Source: an uncultured bacterium (GTDB lineage Bacteria; Desulfobacterota; Binatia; UBA1149; CAITLU01). Taken from it: a stretch of 64,000 nucleotides of DNA. The first letter of the stretch is position 1, and each line of letters begins with the position of its first letter. Of this stretch, positions 26,149 to 34,522 are shown one piece after another. The stretch lies in NCBI GenBank assembly GCA_903893315.1, contig CAITLU010000021.1:24346-88345 (forward strand), given 5' to 3'. The position numbers were made by a program, and so were the translations under genes. The notes under the pieces were generated by a model. That model had not been told where the DNA came from, searched no databases, and saw only the letters and a list, made by a program, of their open reading frames with translations.

Positions 26149-27371
26149 CGGGCAACTCCTTTCAAATCTTCGCGCTCGGTGCGGACCCAGGCGGTGGTGC
26201 GTCGCGCGCCGCGCACGGTCGCGGGCAGCAACGCAAGCTTCCAGAGCAGGTAGCGCGGCACCGAGGCCAGCGCGGCCAGATCGGCCCAGCCACGGCCGCA
26301 GCGCAACGCGGCGGTCATCACGTGGGCCGCGCAGATCGCCAGCGCGATCAGCGCGTAGACACGAACACCGGCATCCGGGGTCGCCAGGCAGAGCAGGACC
26401 AGGAGGCTGTGCATCGCCAGCGGCAGCAGCAGCAGTTCCAGCAGCGGCTCGATCAGGCGCAGGCGCCCGCGCGAAATCTCACGCAGCAGGGCCGGCACGT
26501 GTTCGGCGATCATCCGCAGGCGTCCGCCTTCCCAGCGAACCCGCTGCTGACCGGCGGCGCGCTCGCCGACCGGCATGTCGGCCAGAACCTCGGTGTCTTC
26601 GGCGTAGGCGACGCGGCGTCCGGCCGTGACCAGACGCAGGTGGTATTCGAGGTCTTCCACCACCGACGATGCGTTCCACGGCAGCGCTTCCAGCGTGGCT
26701 CGCGACACAGCGAAGCCGTTGCCGAGGATGCCCGCCGACAGACCGAGTCCCGCGCGGCCGCGAGGTCTCAGACGATTGAAGGCGAGCAGCGCCAGATTCA
26801 TCAGACGTGTGCGCGGCGAAGCGTCGGGATTGCGCACGCCGTAGGGAACCTGCACTGCGTCGGCGCCCGCCTCGAGGCGGCGCACGATCGAAGTGAGCAG
26901 GTTCGCCATCGCGCTGGTGTCTGCGTCGACGATCACGAAGGCGTCGAACTGCTCCGCCGAAAGCATCGAGAAAGCGTATTGGAGGGCGTGCCCCTTGCCG
27001 CGCCTGTCGTTGTCGAAGCGCTCGAGCACGCGGGCACCGGCGCTGCGGGCCAGGGCCGCGGTCGTGTCGGAGCAGTTGTCCGCGAGCACCACTACCTCGG
27101 CGATGAAGCCGTCGGCCCGGCAGGCCAGCAGGCTGGCAATGCAGCACTCGATGGTCGCCGCTTCGTCGTGGGCAGGTACCAGGACCGCCAGGCGCCGCAC
27201 CGGAGCGATCACTGGCCGGCCCGGGTCCGAGGCGGTCATCCAACCGCCGAGAGTGACGAGCGCCAGCTCGAGGGTTCCTGGAACAGTCGCAACGGCGGCG
27301 ACGGTTCCGAGGGCGCGAGCCGTGGTCGCAGCCGTTTCCCAAGACCGGATGAGTGCGTCGGGGAGCATCAT
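26145..27371 (-). CDS. membrane family 2 glycosyltransferase
   Basis: A 408-residue GT2 with a weak N-terminal hydrophobic segment and several C-terminal ones (about 300-395). The catalytic core is complete: LAVLVPAHDEAATIECC, VIVDADTSA (DxD), SSVVEDLEYHLRL (the ED acid) and QQRVRWEGGRL (QxxRW). The QxxRW motif is typical of processive or undecaprenyl-linked transferases such as cellulose-synthase-like enzymes. It is the first gene of the minus-strand operon. Two adjacent ATG codons at 27371 and 27368 can serve as start. The 5' flank is shared with the divergent acyltransferase operon. Confidence 0.88.
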   Translation of the reverse strand: MMLPDALIRSWETAATTARALGTVAAVATVPGTLELALVTLGGWMTASDPGRPVIAPVRRLAVLVPAHDEAATIECCIASLLACRADGFIAEVVVLADNCSDTTAALARSAGARVLERFDNDRRGKGHALQYAFSMLSAEQFDAFVIVDADTSAMANLLTSIVRRLEAGADAVQVPYGVRNPDASPRTRLMNLALLAFNRLRPRGRAGLGLSAGILGNGFAVSRATLEALPWNASSVVEDLEYHLRLVTAGRRVAYAEDTEVLADMPVGERAAGQQRVRWEGGRLRMIAEHVPALLREISRGRLRLIEPLLELLLLPLAMHSLLVLLCLATPDAGVRVYALIALAICAAHVMTAALRCGRGWADLAALASVPRYLLWKLALLPATVRGARRTTAWVRTEREDLKGVAR

Positions 27372-27480
27372 GGGGGCCTTATCCCAAGAGCCGTACCAAC
27401 GTGTTTGTGTCCCAAACTGCTTCAGGTGGTCGCGTCGGCCCGCCGTTCTGGCCGGAAGAGACCGGTTCTCGCGTGAAGTT

Positions 27481-27493
27481 GGAACACTTCGTG
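27481..27493 (+). promoter_or_regulatory. candidate activator site (GRRACACTT motif) upstream of acyltransferase operon
   Basis: GGAACACTTCGTG. The core G[AG][AG]ACACTT[TC] recurs 50-135 bases upstream of the other sigma-54-like promoters in this locus. It lies about 80-90 bases before the predicted start point at 27571, within the usual range for an enhancer-binding-protein site. A related GGGACAC on the other strand lies near 27408. Confidence 0.45.
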
Positions 27494-27544
27494 AGTTGAG
27501 ATGGTTCGATGGAACAGAATTGGGGCGGATCGGAGCCGGGGAGG

Positions 27545-27560
27545 CTGGCACGCCTCTGGC
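27545..27560 (+). promoter_or_regulatory. sigma-54 (-24/-12) promoter for acyltransferase-GT4-Wzy operon
   Basis: TGGCACGCCTCTGGCT matches the sigma-54 consensus TGGCACG-N4-TTGCW at all but one base and keeps both invariant GG and GC pairs with correct spacing. The predicted start point is about 27571, four bases before the ATG at 27575. Confidence 0.55.
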
Positions 27561-27574
27561 TGTTGCAGCATTCC

Positions 27575-28849
27575 ATGAGATACGCGTTTTTCGGTGACGG
27601 AAGTCGCTGGCCCGGTCTTGAGCCGGACCGCCTCTACGGTTGTGACGCAGCGGCAGCGGCCAGCAGTGACGGCGGCCGATCGGTCCCACGTCTGGCCTGG
27701 GTCGACCGCGCCCGCGGCCTGGGCATCACCCTGGTGGTGGCCGGTCACGTCCTCGGAGGCATCGTGGCTGCCGCTCTGGTTTCGGATCGCGGCGTGGCTG
27801 TTCGCACCATCGACGTCATCTATTCGTTCCATATGCCGCTGTTCTTCTTCGTGTCGGGCCTGCTTGCCGAAACACGCAGCAGGTCGCCTGCGGCCGGAGC
27901 CTTCGTCGTGGGTAAGCTTCGCACGCTGGCGTGGCCGTACCTGCTGTGGTCGGTGGTACAGGTCGCCCTGCACTGGCTTGCTTCGCCGGTCGCCAACCAC
28001 CGAGTCGATACGTCTGCGCTGCTTCGCCTTGCGTGGGAGCCGGTGGAGCAGTTCTGGTTCCTCTACGTTCTGTTCGTCCTCTCCGTCGGCTGGTCGTTGC
28101 TGCGCCGCACGGGGGCTACCGCGCCGGCTCTCCTTGGCGCCGCGGCACTGATCTACTTCGTGCCGGGACACGTGGGCCTGGGGAGTTGGGGCGTTCTCTA
28201 CATGGTTGCGTCGAACGCGGTCTGGTTCGCGGCTGGAGCGGCGATCGGCGCGGTTCGCCTCTGGCGCGTACTTGACGAATGGCCTCTGCCCCTGGTGACT
28301 TCCGCCATGCTGTTCGCGCTGCTGCGCTCGCTCGCCCTGCAAGGATTCGGGTCGCCATCGGCGACCGGGGAACTTGCCCTCGACATGCTTCGCTGCGGGA
28401 TCGCGGCGATGGGCATTGTGGCGTCACTGCTTTTCGCAACGGCTCTCGAGCGCGCGGTGCAGCGTGTTCGCGCCTTGCGAAGTGCTGCCGGCAAGGTTCC
28501 CGGACGTAGCCGGATTCGGCGCGCGACGTCGGTGATCGTTCATGCGCCGGCACATCTGGTCGCCCTGTTGGCGGTTGCCGCACTGCACCTGGGTGAAGCC
28601 TCGCTGGCCATCTATCTCGCACACACCATCTTCGCGGCCGCCACGAGAGTAGCGCTCGTCAGGATCGGCGCCGTCGGCGATCCGCTTGTGCACTTGGTCT
28701 GCGGAAGCGCGGCCGGTCTGCTGATTCCGCTGGTTCTCGACCGAGTCTGCACGCGCGCCGGCCTGCGCTGGATCTTCAAGTTTCCATCCGCGCGACGCGG
28801 GCAGGCTGCGAACTCGAGTTTCGTCGCCGGCGCACTCGAAGGAGCCTGA
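27575..28849 (+). CDS. acyltransferase family 3 membrane protein
   Basis: A 424-residue protein with about ten membrane segments of the acyltransferase-3 (OafA/WecH-like) family. The conserved start RLAWVDRARGLGITLVVAGHV carries the catalytic-type His, and IYSFHMPLFFFVSGLLAE is the next family motif. These enzymes O-acetylate (or otherwise acylate) polysaccharides in the membrane. The start is uncertain: ATG 27575 fits the predicted sigma-54 start point, while ATG 27509 has a modest upstream GAG and would add 22 residues running across the promoter. It heads the run acyltransferase, GT4, Wzy. Confidence 0.88.
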   Translation: MRYAFFGDGSRWPGLEPDRLYGCDAAAAASSDGGRSVPRLAWVDRARGLGITLVVAGHVLGGIVAAALVSDRGVAVRTIDVIYSFHMPLFFFVSGLLAETRSRSPAAGAFVVGKLRTLAWPYLLWSVVQVALHWLASPVANHRVDTSALLRLAWEPVEQFWFLYVLFVLSVGWSLLRRTGATAPALLGAAALIYFVPGHVGLGSWGVLYMVASNAVWFAAGAAIGAVRLWRVLDEWPLPLVTSAMLFALLRSLALQGFGSPSATGELALDMLRCGIAAMGIVASLLFATALERAVQRVRALRSAAGKVPGRSRIRRATSVIVHAPAHLVALLAVAALHLGEASLAIYLAHTIFAAATRVALVRIGAVGDPLVHLVCGSAAGLLIPLVLDRVCTRAGLRWIFKFPSARRGQAANSSFVAGALEGA

Positions 28850-28851
28850 GC

Positions 28852-30114
28852 ATGCACGTTCTCCACGCCGGACGTTTCGAACTCGGAAGCGTGCACGGCA
28901 CGCATCACGCTCTCTGGCAGCTCGCCGTCGCGCAGGCCGGTGCGGGGCACGAAGTCACCATCGTCAACCTTGGCTGGGAGGTTGCGGCTGAACACGTCGA
29001 GATCGCGCGACGCTCGGGTATTCGCCTGGTCGGTCTTGCGGTGCGGCGCTCGACGGCCCTGTGGAAGGACGATGGAGGCAGCATGCGCCGCTGTCTCGAA
29101 GAACTCGCCCCGGACATCGTTCACCTGCAATACGTGCGTATTGCGGAGCTGCGGCCGTTCTCGCGCATACTGCGGAGCCTCGCCATTCCCTACGTCGTCT
29201 CACTGCACGGCGGCATGATGCGCGCCGAGATGGTCCGCCATCGTCTGCGCAAACTGGTGTGGTGGCACGCCGTCGAGAAAGCGGTGCATCGCGGCGCCGC
29301 CGGCATTCATTTCGTGACTTGTGCGGAGCGCGACGACTATCGCCAGCACTTCGGCCCGGCGGCAGTTGCCGACGCTGTGATCGCCAACGTGGTCGAACCG
29401 GAAGGCGAGTTGCCGAACTGGAAGGGGGAGGTCCGCGCCGACGCGCCCCGCCTCGTCACCCTCGGGCGCTACGACATATGGCACAAAGGCCTCGACAAAC
29501 TCGCCGCGATGACGCGGGCTCTGCACGAACGCGGCATCTATGCCGAACTCGACCTGCACGGCTCGGCCATCGGGCGTTTCGAAAAACCGATGGCTGAACT
29601 GCTCGGGGCCTGTCGCGGCCTGCCGGTGCGCGATGCCGGCATGGTCACTGGCATTGCGAAGTACGAGAGTCTCGCTGCCTCCGACCTCTACGTGCAGTAC
29701 TCGCGCTTCGAACTATTCGGCATGGCTTTGGTCGAAGCGCTGCGCGTGGGAGTCCCCGTGGCGCTGAGCGAGGTTTGCGATCTCGCGCCGGATCTCGCCA
29801 AGGCGCGCGCCGCTCTGGTATTGCCGATGGACCCCGGGCTGGCCGCCGGCGTCGTCGCAAGCGCTCTCGCCGACCCCGGTGAGATGGCGGCGATGGCTGC
29901 GCGAGGACGCGCGTGGTGGCACGCCAACTGCCGCGGCCCGGTGGTAGTGGCCGGCATGGACGCGATGTATCAAAGCGCGCTCGGCTGCGCGGCCGCGGCC
30001 GCGGAAAGAACACACTCCGTCACGCTCGTCACGCGCGCTGCACTTGGTCGAGGCGCAGCGGTTCGGAAGCGGACCGCGCGCGCATCGCTCGCCGGCGGGG
30101 CACCACCGCGCTGA
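28852..30114 (+). CDS. family 4 glycosyltransferase
   Basis: A 420-residue GT-B enzyme. The N-terminal Rossmann half contains HGTHHALWQLAVAQAGAGHEV, and the donor-binding half has RLVTLGRYDIWHKGLDKLA and SRFELFGMALVEALRVG (the E-x7-E motif). It uses a nucleotide sugar, with acceptor unknown. The start is two bases after the acyltransferase stop. Its stop overlaps the polymerase ATG (TGATG). The last 40 residues are basic and low in complexity. Confidence 0.9.
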   Translation: MHVLHAGRFELGSVHGTHHALWQLAVAQAGAGHEVTIVNLGWEVAAEHVEIARRSGIRLVGLAVRRSTALWKDDGGSMRRCLEELAPDIVHLQYVRIAELRPFSRILRSLAIPYVVSLHGGMMRAEMVRHRLRKLVWWHAVEKAVHRGAAGIHFVTCAERDDYRQHFGPAAVADAVIANVVEPEGELPNWKGEVRADAPRLVTLGRYDIWHKGLDKLAAMTRALHERGIYAELDLHGSAIGRFEKPMAELLGACRGLPVRDAGMVTGIAKYESLAASDLYVQYSRFELFGMALVEALRVGVPVALSEVCDLAPDLAKARAALVLPMDPGLAAGVVASALADPGEMAAMAARGRAWWHANCRGPVVVAGMDAMYQSALGCAAAAAERTHSVTLVTRAALGRGAAVRKRTARASLAGGAPPR

Positions 30115-31496
30115 TGGAAGTCGTCGCACTCATCCCGGGCCTGTTAGCGGTCTGGATGACTTTGCGGCGCTCGCCTCAGGCTGCCTTTCTCGGCGTCTAT
30201 CTCCCTTCGCTGGTGATGCTTCCGGATTACTACTACTGGAACGCGCCCGGCTTGCCCGACCCGAGCTTCGTCAAGTCCGCCATCCTTCCGGTTGCCGTCG
30301 GCTTCTTTGTGCGCAGCGCGAGCAAATGGCGCTGGTCGTTCACTGACCTGCTCGTGCTTGGCTTTGCCGCCGCGGTCGGCACGAGCGAATACCGGGCGGC
30401 AGGCTACAAGGAAGCGCAGAACCTGTTGTTCGATTGCGTCACCGGCGTGGTCTTTCCGTACATGCTCGCCAAAGCCCTGATCGAACCGAACGGTCTTCGT
30501 GTCCAGACTGCCAAGCGCCTGGTGGTGCTGTTCTTCGCGGTGTCGTGCATCTCGCTGTTCGAGTTCCGCTTCGGCAAGAACCCGTGGCAGATGCTGCTCG
30601 GGCGCTTCTTCCCGTACCAAGGGCTGGGATGGGTAGTGACGATCCGCTGGGGTTTCGGCCGCATCGCCGCGCCTTACGGCCACGCGATCCTGGCCGGCGT
30701 GATGATGGTCGTGGGTTTTCGTCTGGCGCGCTGGCTGGAGTGGACCGGCGCGTGGCCGAAGAAGATCCGTCGCCTTCCGTGGCAGCCTCTTGAAACCGGA
30801 CGGATGCTGTCGCTCGGCGTGCTTGCAGGGCTGCTGATGACGCTGTGCCGCGGCCCCTGGCTCGGCGGCGTCGCCGCAGCGCTGGTATGCGCGATCGGTC
30901 GCTCGAAGAACCGCAAGCGCGCCGTAGGAATCGTGCTGGCGGTGGTGCTCGGTGTCGGCATTCCAGTATTCGCGGCATTCAAGACCTACGTCGCGGTCGG
31001 TCGCGAAGGCGCAGAGTCGGCGACGCAGGAGACTGCGGCTTATCGCTTCGAACTGTTGCATAACTATCTCGACATCGTGAACCAGAAGCCGCTTCTCGGC
31101 TGGGGACGCAATACCTGGCCGAAGGTGCCGGGCCAGCCGTCGATCGACAATCACTACCTGCTGCTGCTGCTGATGCACGGATGGCTTGCGGTAGGCTGTT
31201 TCCTCGGCCTTCTGGTGCACGTGGGCGGCAGGTTGTTCCTGCATGGAATCCGCGAACCGGCCAACGGGCCGCCCGGCAGTTCGTTCGCGATCACGATGGC
31301 GGGAATACTGCTGGCTATCTACTTCGCGATCGCGACCGTATTTCTCGGACTCAACACGCAGCCGATGCTGTTCCTGCTGCTCGGCTGGAGCGAAGGCTAT
31401 CTGTTGTTCGGAACGCGCCGGCCTAGCCTTGCGACCGCACGCGTGACCGCCGCGATCCAACCGCAGCCGTCGGTTCAGTTCGCGCGGGTGCTCTGA
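30114..31496 (+). CDS. O-antigen ligase/polymerase (Wzy-like) membrane protein
   Basis: A 460-residue protein with about ten to twelve membrane segments. The large loop before SIDNHYLLLLLMHGWLAVG and the GWGRNTWP element match the Wzy_C/WaaL-type ligase-polymerase family. In this locus it is the likely Wzy polymerase for the polysaccharide repeat unit. The ATG at 30114 overlaps the GT4 stop by one base; longer frames upstream lie inside the GT4 gene. Its frame ends right before a gene remnant (hepT-like). Confidence 0.85.
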   Translation: MEVVALIPGLLAVWMTLRRSPQAAFLGVYLPSLVMLPDYYYWNAPGLPDPSFVKSAILPVAVGFFVRSASKWRWSFTDLLVLGFAAAVGTSEYRAAGYKEAQNLLFDCVTGVVFPYMLAKALIEPNGLRVQTAKRLVVLFFAVSCISLFEFRFGKNPWQMLLGRFFPYQGLGWVVTIRWGFGRIAAPYGHAILAGVMMVVGFRLARWLEWTGAWPKKIRRLPWQPLETGRMLSLGVLAGLLMTLCRGPWLGGVAAALVCAIGRSKNRKRAVGIVLAVVLGVGIPVFAAFKTYVAVGREGAESATQETAAYRFELLHNYLDIVNQKPLLGWGRNTWPKVPGQPSIDNHYLLLLLMHGWLAVGCFLGLLVHVGGRLFLHGIREPANGPPGSSFAITMAGILLAIYFAIATVFLGLNTQPMLFLLLGWSEGYLLFGTRRPSLATARVTAAIQPQPSVQFARVL

Positions 31497-31700
31497 GCCT
31501 TCGCCGCTATTCGCGCATCATTCGGCAAAACCCTGCGTCCGCGGCCCGACGTCGAGACCTGGTGCGGCTACCGTAAGATGCGCAGCATGACGGCGCATAC
31601 CTGCGATCAGGAAAGAGCCAGGCAGATGCTGCAAGGCATTGCGCCTTTCCTCCGAGACGCGAGCGCACTGCTCGCCAGGCTGGAGACACGCCATGCCTGA
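31497..31700 (+). pseudogene. HEPN (HepT/HI0074-like) toxin remnant, C-terminal part
   Basis: Right after the Wzy stop, in the same frame, 67 codons read as the C-terminal half of a HEPN nucleotidyltransferase-partner protein. DVETWCGYRKMRSMTAHT contains the RxxxxH motif of HEPN RNases, followed by an amphipathic helix (IAPFLRDASALLARLETR). The N-terminal half is missing, replaced by the Wzy gene. The stop overlaps the next remnant start by eight bases (ATGCCTGA), as in intact HEPN-MNT pairs. Confidence 0.6.
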
Positions 31701-31813
31701 GCGACAACTCGACGTGAGGCCGGATCATCTGACGCTCGTGCGCGTAATCCTGGAAGAACACGTTCCCGATCGCGAAGTGTGGGCCTTCGGGTCACGGACA
31801 CGTGCCGCTGCGG
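31693..31813 (+). pseudogene. MNT nucleotidyltransferase (MntA-like antitoxin) remnant, N-terminal part
   Basis: ATG 31693 opens a frame reading VILEEHVPDREVWAFGSRTR, the conserved N-terminal part of minimal nucleotidyltransferases (the GSxR motif). After about 40 codons the similarity stops where the frame enters the antisense of the acetyltransferase gene; the catalytic DxD is absent. With the overlapping HEPN fragment it is the scar of a toxin-antitoxin module. Confidence 0.6.
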
Positions 31814-31820
31814 CCGGGGT

Positions 31821-32318
31821 TCAGCGGCTGAGCGCCAGATGCCTAGCGGGGACTCCCACCGCCAGGCACGCGGCGGGAACGTTGCGTATCACCACCGCGT
31901 TGGCACCGACGACGACGTCGTCGCCCACGCTGATCGCGCCGAGAATCTTCGCGCCGGCTCCGATGTCGACGCGATCGCCGATCACCGGCGCGCCGGGCTC
32001 GTCGGTGCGCCGCACTCCGATCGTCACTCCGTTGCGCAGCACCACGTCGTCGCCGAGAACCGCGTTGCCGTTCACGATGATGTCTGAGTGGTGCTCGATC
32101 TTGAGTCTTCTGCCGCGCCGGACCTCGCACGGGATCTCGATTCCGGTCAGCATCTGCACCACCACGAACGCTGCGCGATACGCGAGATAGAACGGCGCGC
32201 GCAACAAGCGCGACCGCAGCGAGTAGCGCCAGGCGCCGAAGCGATGCACGGCCAGCGCGAAGAAGCCCGGGCACAGTCCTGCGTGCGTGCGATAGTCTTC
32301 GATCAATCCCTCGAACAT
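31821..32318 (-). CDS. serine O-acetyltransferase-like hexapeptide acetyltransferase
   Basis: A 165-residue protein. After an N-terminal helical part (FEGLIEDYRTHAGLCPGFFALAVHR, typical of CysE-like proteins) comes a left-handed beta-helix: EHHSDIIVNGNAVLGDDVVL, IGDRVDIGAGAKILG, VGANAVVIRNVP. It uses acetyl-CoA. Similar small CysE-like proteins occur in polysaccharide loci and acetylate sugars. The start ATG 32318 lies 10 bases after the Wzc-like stop, so it belongs to the Wza-Wzc unit. Confidence 0.88.
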   Translation of the reverse strand: MFEGLIEDYRTHAGLCPGFFALAVHRFGAWRYSLRSRLLRAPFYLAYRAAFVVVQMLTGIEIPCEVRRGRRLKIEHHSDIIVNGNAVLGDDVVLRNGVTIGVRRTDEPGAPVIGDRVDIGAGAKILGAISVGDDVVVGANAVVIRNVPAACLAVGVPARHLALSR

Positions 32319-32328
32319 CACCGCTCCC

Positions 32329-34512
32329 TCACGCCCACAGCCAGCGCTGCACCGCGATCTCCGGGTTGCGTCTTTCGGCCTCGCCATCGGGCGGCAGTGA
32401 CGGCGCCAGAGCGCGCACGTGCTGATGAGCCCGGACGCGGTTGACGACGATGCCGACCGCGGCCGGCGCGGCCTTTTCCAGAGCCGCAGCTGCGGCTTTG
32501 GTTTCGCGCGGCGTGACCGAGTTGGCCGCTACCACCAGCAGTGCCACGTCCGCGAGTTGCACCAGCATCTCGCTTTCGGCGGCGTTGGTGATGGGCGGTG
32601 CATCGAGCAGAATCACCTCGTAACGCTGCGCCAGTCTCGCGAGCACGGTCGCCAGCACTCCGCTGTGGGAGAGCAGACGCCCGTCGCGCGCATCTCCGAG
32701 GGCGATGCGGTCGGGTCGGCCGGCATCTCCCTGAGCAATGGCGTGCTCCATCCGGTGGAGATCTTCGAGCACGTCGATCAGCGTCGCACTCGCGCCGGCA
32801 AAGCGGACATCGCTGCCGCCCGGCTCGGCTTCGATCACGATCGAACGCAATCCGATGGTCGTAAGTTCCGCGCCGAGTTCGAGAGCCAGCGTGCTGGCGC
32901 CGCCGCCGCCGCGCACCGAAGTGAGTGCGACACGCAACGCGCCGCTGGATTTGGATGCAGCCCGCTCGCGCGCCAGGCGAAGCCCCAGGCGCCGAACCTG
33001 GTCGCGGGCCACCGCCGCGGTGCGGTCGCCGGTGCGCTCGACGATCCACGCCATCGGCGCGATGCCGAGCGCCTTCTCGACGTCGGCCGGCAGGACTACG
33101 CGCGGATCGAAGCGATCGAGCAAGATCGGCAACACCGCGGTCACGCCAAAAGCCGCGAGCAGCACCAGCGCGAACAGTTTGCGACGCCCTCCGGTCGATG
33201 GAACTTCCGGCACGCGCGCGTCGGCGACCACGCGCACGAAACCTGGCGCCACCGCTTCCAACTGGAACGAGTCGATGCGATTGCCGATCGCTTCCACGCG
33301 CTTGCGGGCACGACGGATGTCGCTGGTGAGGTCCATCGCGGCCTGGTACTTGGTTGCGTATTCGGTGAGCCGGCCCTGCTCGACTTCCTGGTCCTGGCTG
33401 AGCTTTTCTTCGACGCTCCTGGCTTCTTCGAACTCCATTCGTGCGCGCGACAACTCGGAGGCAGCAGCGGTGTCGCGCTGCTGCGCGAGCAGGTCCTTGG
33501 TCGTGGCCAGTTCGCCATCGACCACGCGTCGCAGTTCCGCGTCCAGATCGTCGAGTTGCTTGTGGATCGGCGCGTAACCCGGATGCGACGGGGCAAGGCC
33601 CTGGGCCTGGGCGAGCAGCGCATCGCGGCGGTCGTAGTAGAGCTTGGTCGCCGACGACACGGCGGGATTGCGCTCGAGGCGGTCGAGCGCGGCTGAATTG
33701 AGTTCCAGAGCGGCTTCGCGATGCTGGGCATCCTCGAGGGCCCCCACCTTGGATTCGGCGGCGATGCGCTTGCGTCGCCATTCGGAGAGCGACTCGCTGG
33801 TAGCGATCAGACGACTGTCGAGAGGATTGAGCGCCGTATCCTCGAAGGTTGAAACGCCGAGTTCGCCGGCCAGCGCGGTGAGGCGGGCAACACTCGAGTC
33901 GATCTGCTTCTGGATCTCGGTGCGTCGATCGGTCAGGTTGCGCACGCGCTGATCGGCGCCGAACAGACCTTCGTCGATCGAACTGTGGACGTAGGCGGTG
34001 GCCAGTGCGTTTACGATGTCCGCCAGGCCGTCGGGCGAGTTCCCCGGCAGGCCGATCGTGATCAGGTAGGTTTCGCGCACTGCTTTGACGTCGAGCGCTG
34101 CCATCAGACGTTCGGCGGCCTTCCTGTCGCTCTCGTCATCTTTCTTCCACAGCGAGCGCCGTTCGCCGAGCGCGGTCAGCGTCGCCATCGCGACGTCGTA
34201 GCTGCGGATGGTCGATATCTGCTGCTGCACGAATTGCATGTACTGGGTGCTGGAGGCGATCTGGATGTCGGCGTCGTCCTGCAGGTTGGCGACGTAGGAA
34301 GGTGACACGCGCAGCGCGGCTTCGGTGTAGTAGCCCGGCTTGCCCATCTTCCAGGCGATCGGGACACCGACAACCATGATGAGAGCAAAAGCCCACGGCA
34401 TGCGCCGGGCGTGGCGGCGCCAGCTCGACAGCGGATCCAATGTGCGCCCGGGCGTGCTCGCCGGCCGCTCGGCAGCGTTCTGCGCAGTTTCGCTGGGAGT
34501 CTCGGTTTCCAT
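32329..34512 (-). CDS. Wzc-like polysaccharide co-polymerase with degenerate tyrosine-kinase domain
   Basis: A 727-residue protein. It has a cytoplasmic N-tail, a first membrane segment (ALIMVVGVPIAW), a long periplasmic coiled-coil Wzz-type region (about 60-450) and a second membrane segment (FALVLLAAFGVTAVLP). The C-terminal part has the BY-kinase fold, but Walker A reads SVRGGGGASTLALELG, so the Lys of GKS/T is Ala. The Walker A' Asp is Glu (VIEAEPG); Walker B (VILLDAPP) remains. There is no C-terminal Tyr cluster. Kinase activity is therefore unlikely; a structural chain-length role with Wza fits. Ten bases separate it from both neighbours. Confidence 0.88.
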   Translation of the reverse strand: METETPSETAQNAAERPASTPGRTLDPLSSWRRHARRMPWAFALIMVVGVPIAWKMGKPGYYTEAALRVSPSYVANLQDDADIQIASSTQYMQFVQQQISTIRSYDVAMATLTALGERRSLWKKDDESDRKAAERLMAALDVKAVRETYLITIGLPGNSPDGLADIVNALATAYVHSSIDEGLFGADQRVRNLTDRRTEIQKQIDSSVARLTALAGELGVSTFEDTALNPLDSRLIATSESLSEWRRKRIAAESKVGALEDAQHREAALELNSAALDRLERNPAVSSATKLYYDRRDALLAQAQGLAPSHPGYAPIHKQLDDLDAELRRVVDGELATTKDLLAQQRDTAAASELSRARMEFEEARSVEEKLSQDQEVEQGRLTEYATKYQAAMDLTSDIRRARKRVEAIGNRIDSFQLEAVAPGFVRVVADARVPEVPSTGGRRKLFALVLLAAFGVTAVLPILLDRFDPRVVLPADVEKALGIAPMAWIVERTGDRTAAVARDQVRRLGLRLARERAASKSSGALRVALTSVRGGGGASTLALELGAELTTIGLRSIVIEAEPGGSDVRFAGASATLIDVLEDLHRMEHAIAQGDAGRPDRIALGDARDGRLLSHSGVLATVLARLAQRYEVILLDAPPITNAAESEMLVQLADVALLVVAANSVTPRETKAAAAALEKAAPAAVGIVVNRVRAHQHVRALAPSLPPDGEAERRNPEIAVQRWLWA

Positions 34513-34522
34513 CTGCGTTCCG

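Noticed and set aside
27372..27508. Minus-strand sigma-54 promoter for the rhamnose/H-NOX operon
   Set aside because: I looked for GG-N10-GC on the minus strand in this gap and found none with TGGC and TTGC context. The operon promoter remains unidentified.
27509..27574. Longer acyltransferase start at ATG 27509
   Set aside because: It would place a near-consensus sigma-54 promoter inside the coding sequence, and the added residues are not family-like. It is kept as an alternative.
31639..32190. 183-codon plus-strand frame containing the MNT-like start
   Set aside because: Only the first about 40 codons from 31693 look like a nucleotidyltransferase; the rest is antisense to the acetyltransferase gene. 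I annotate it as a remnant.
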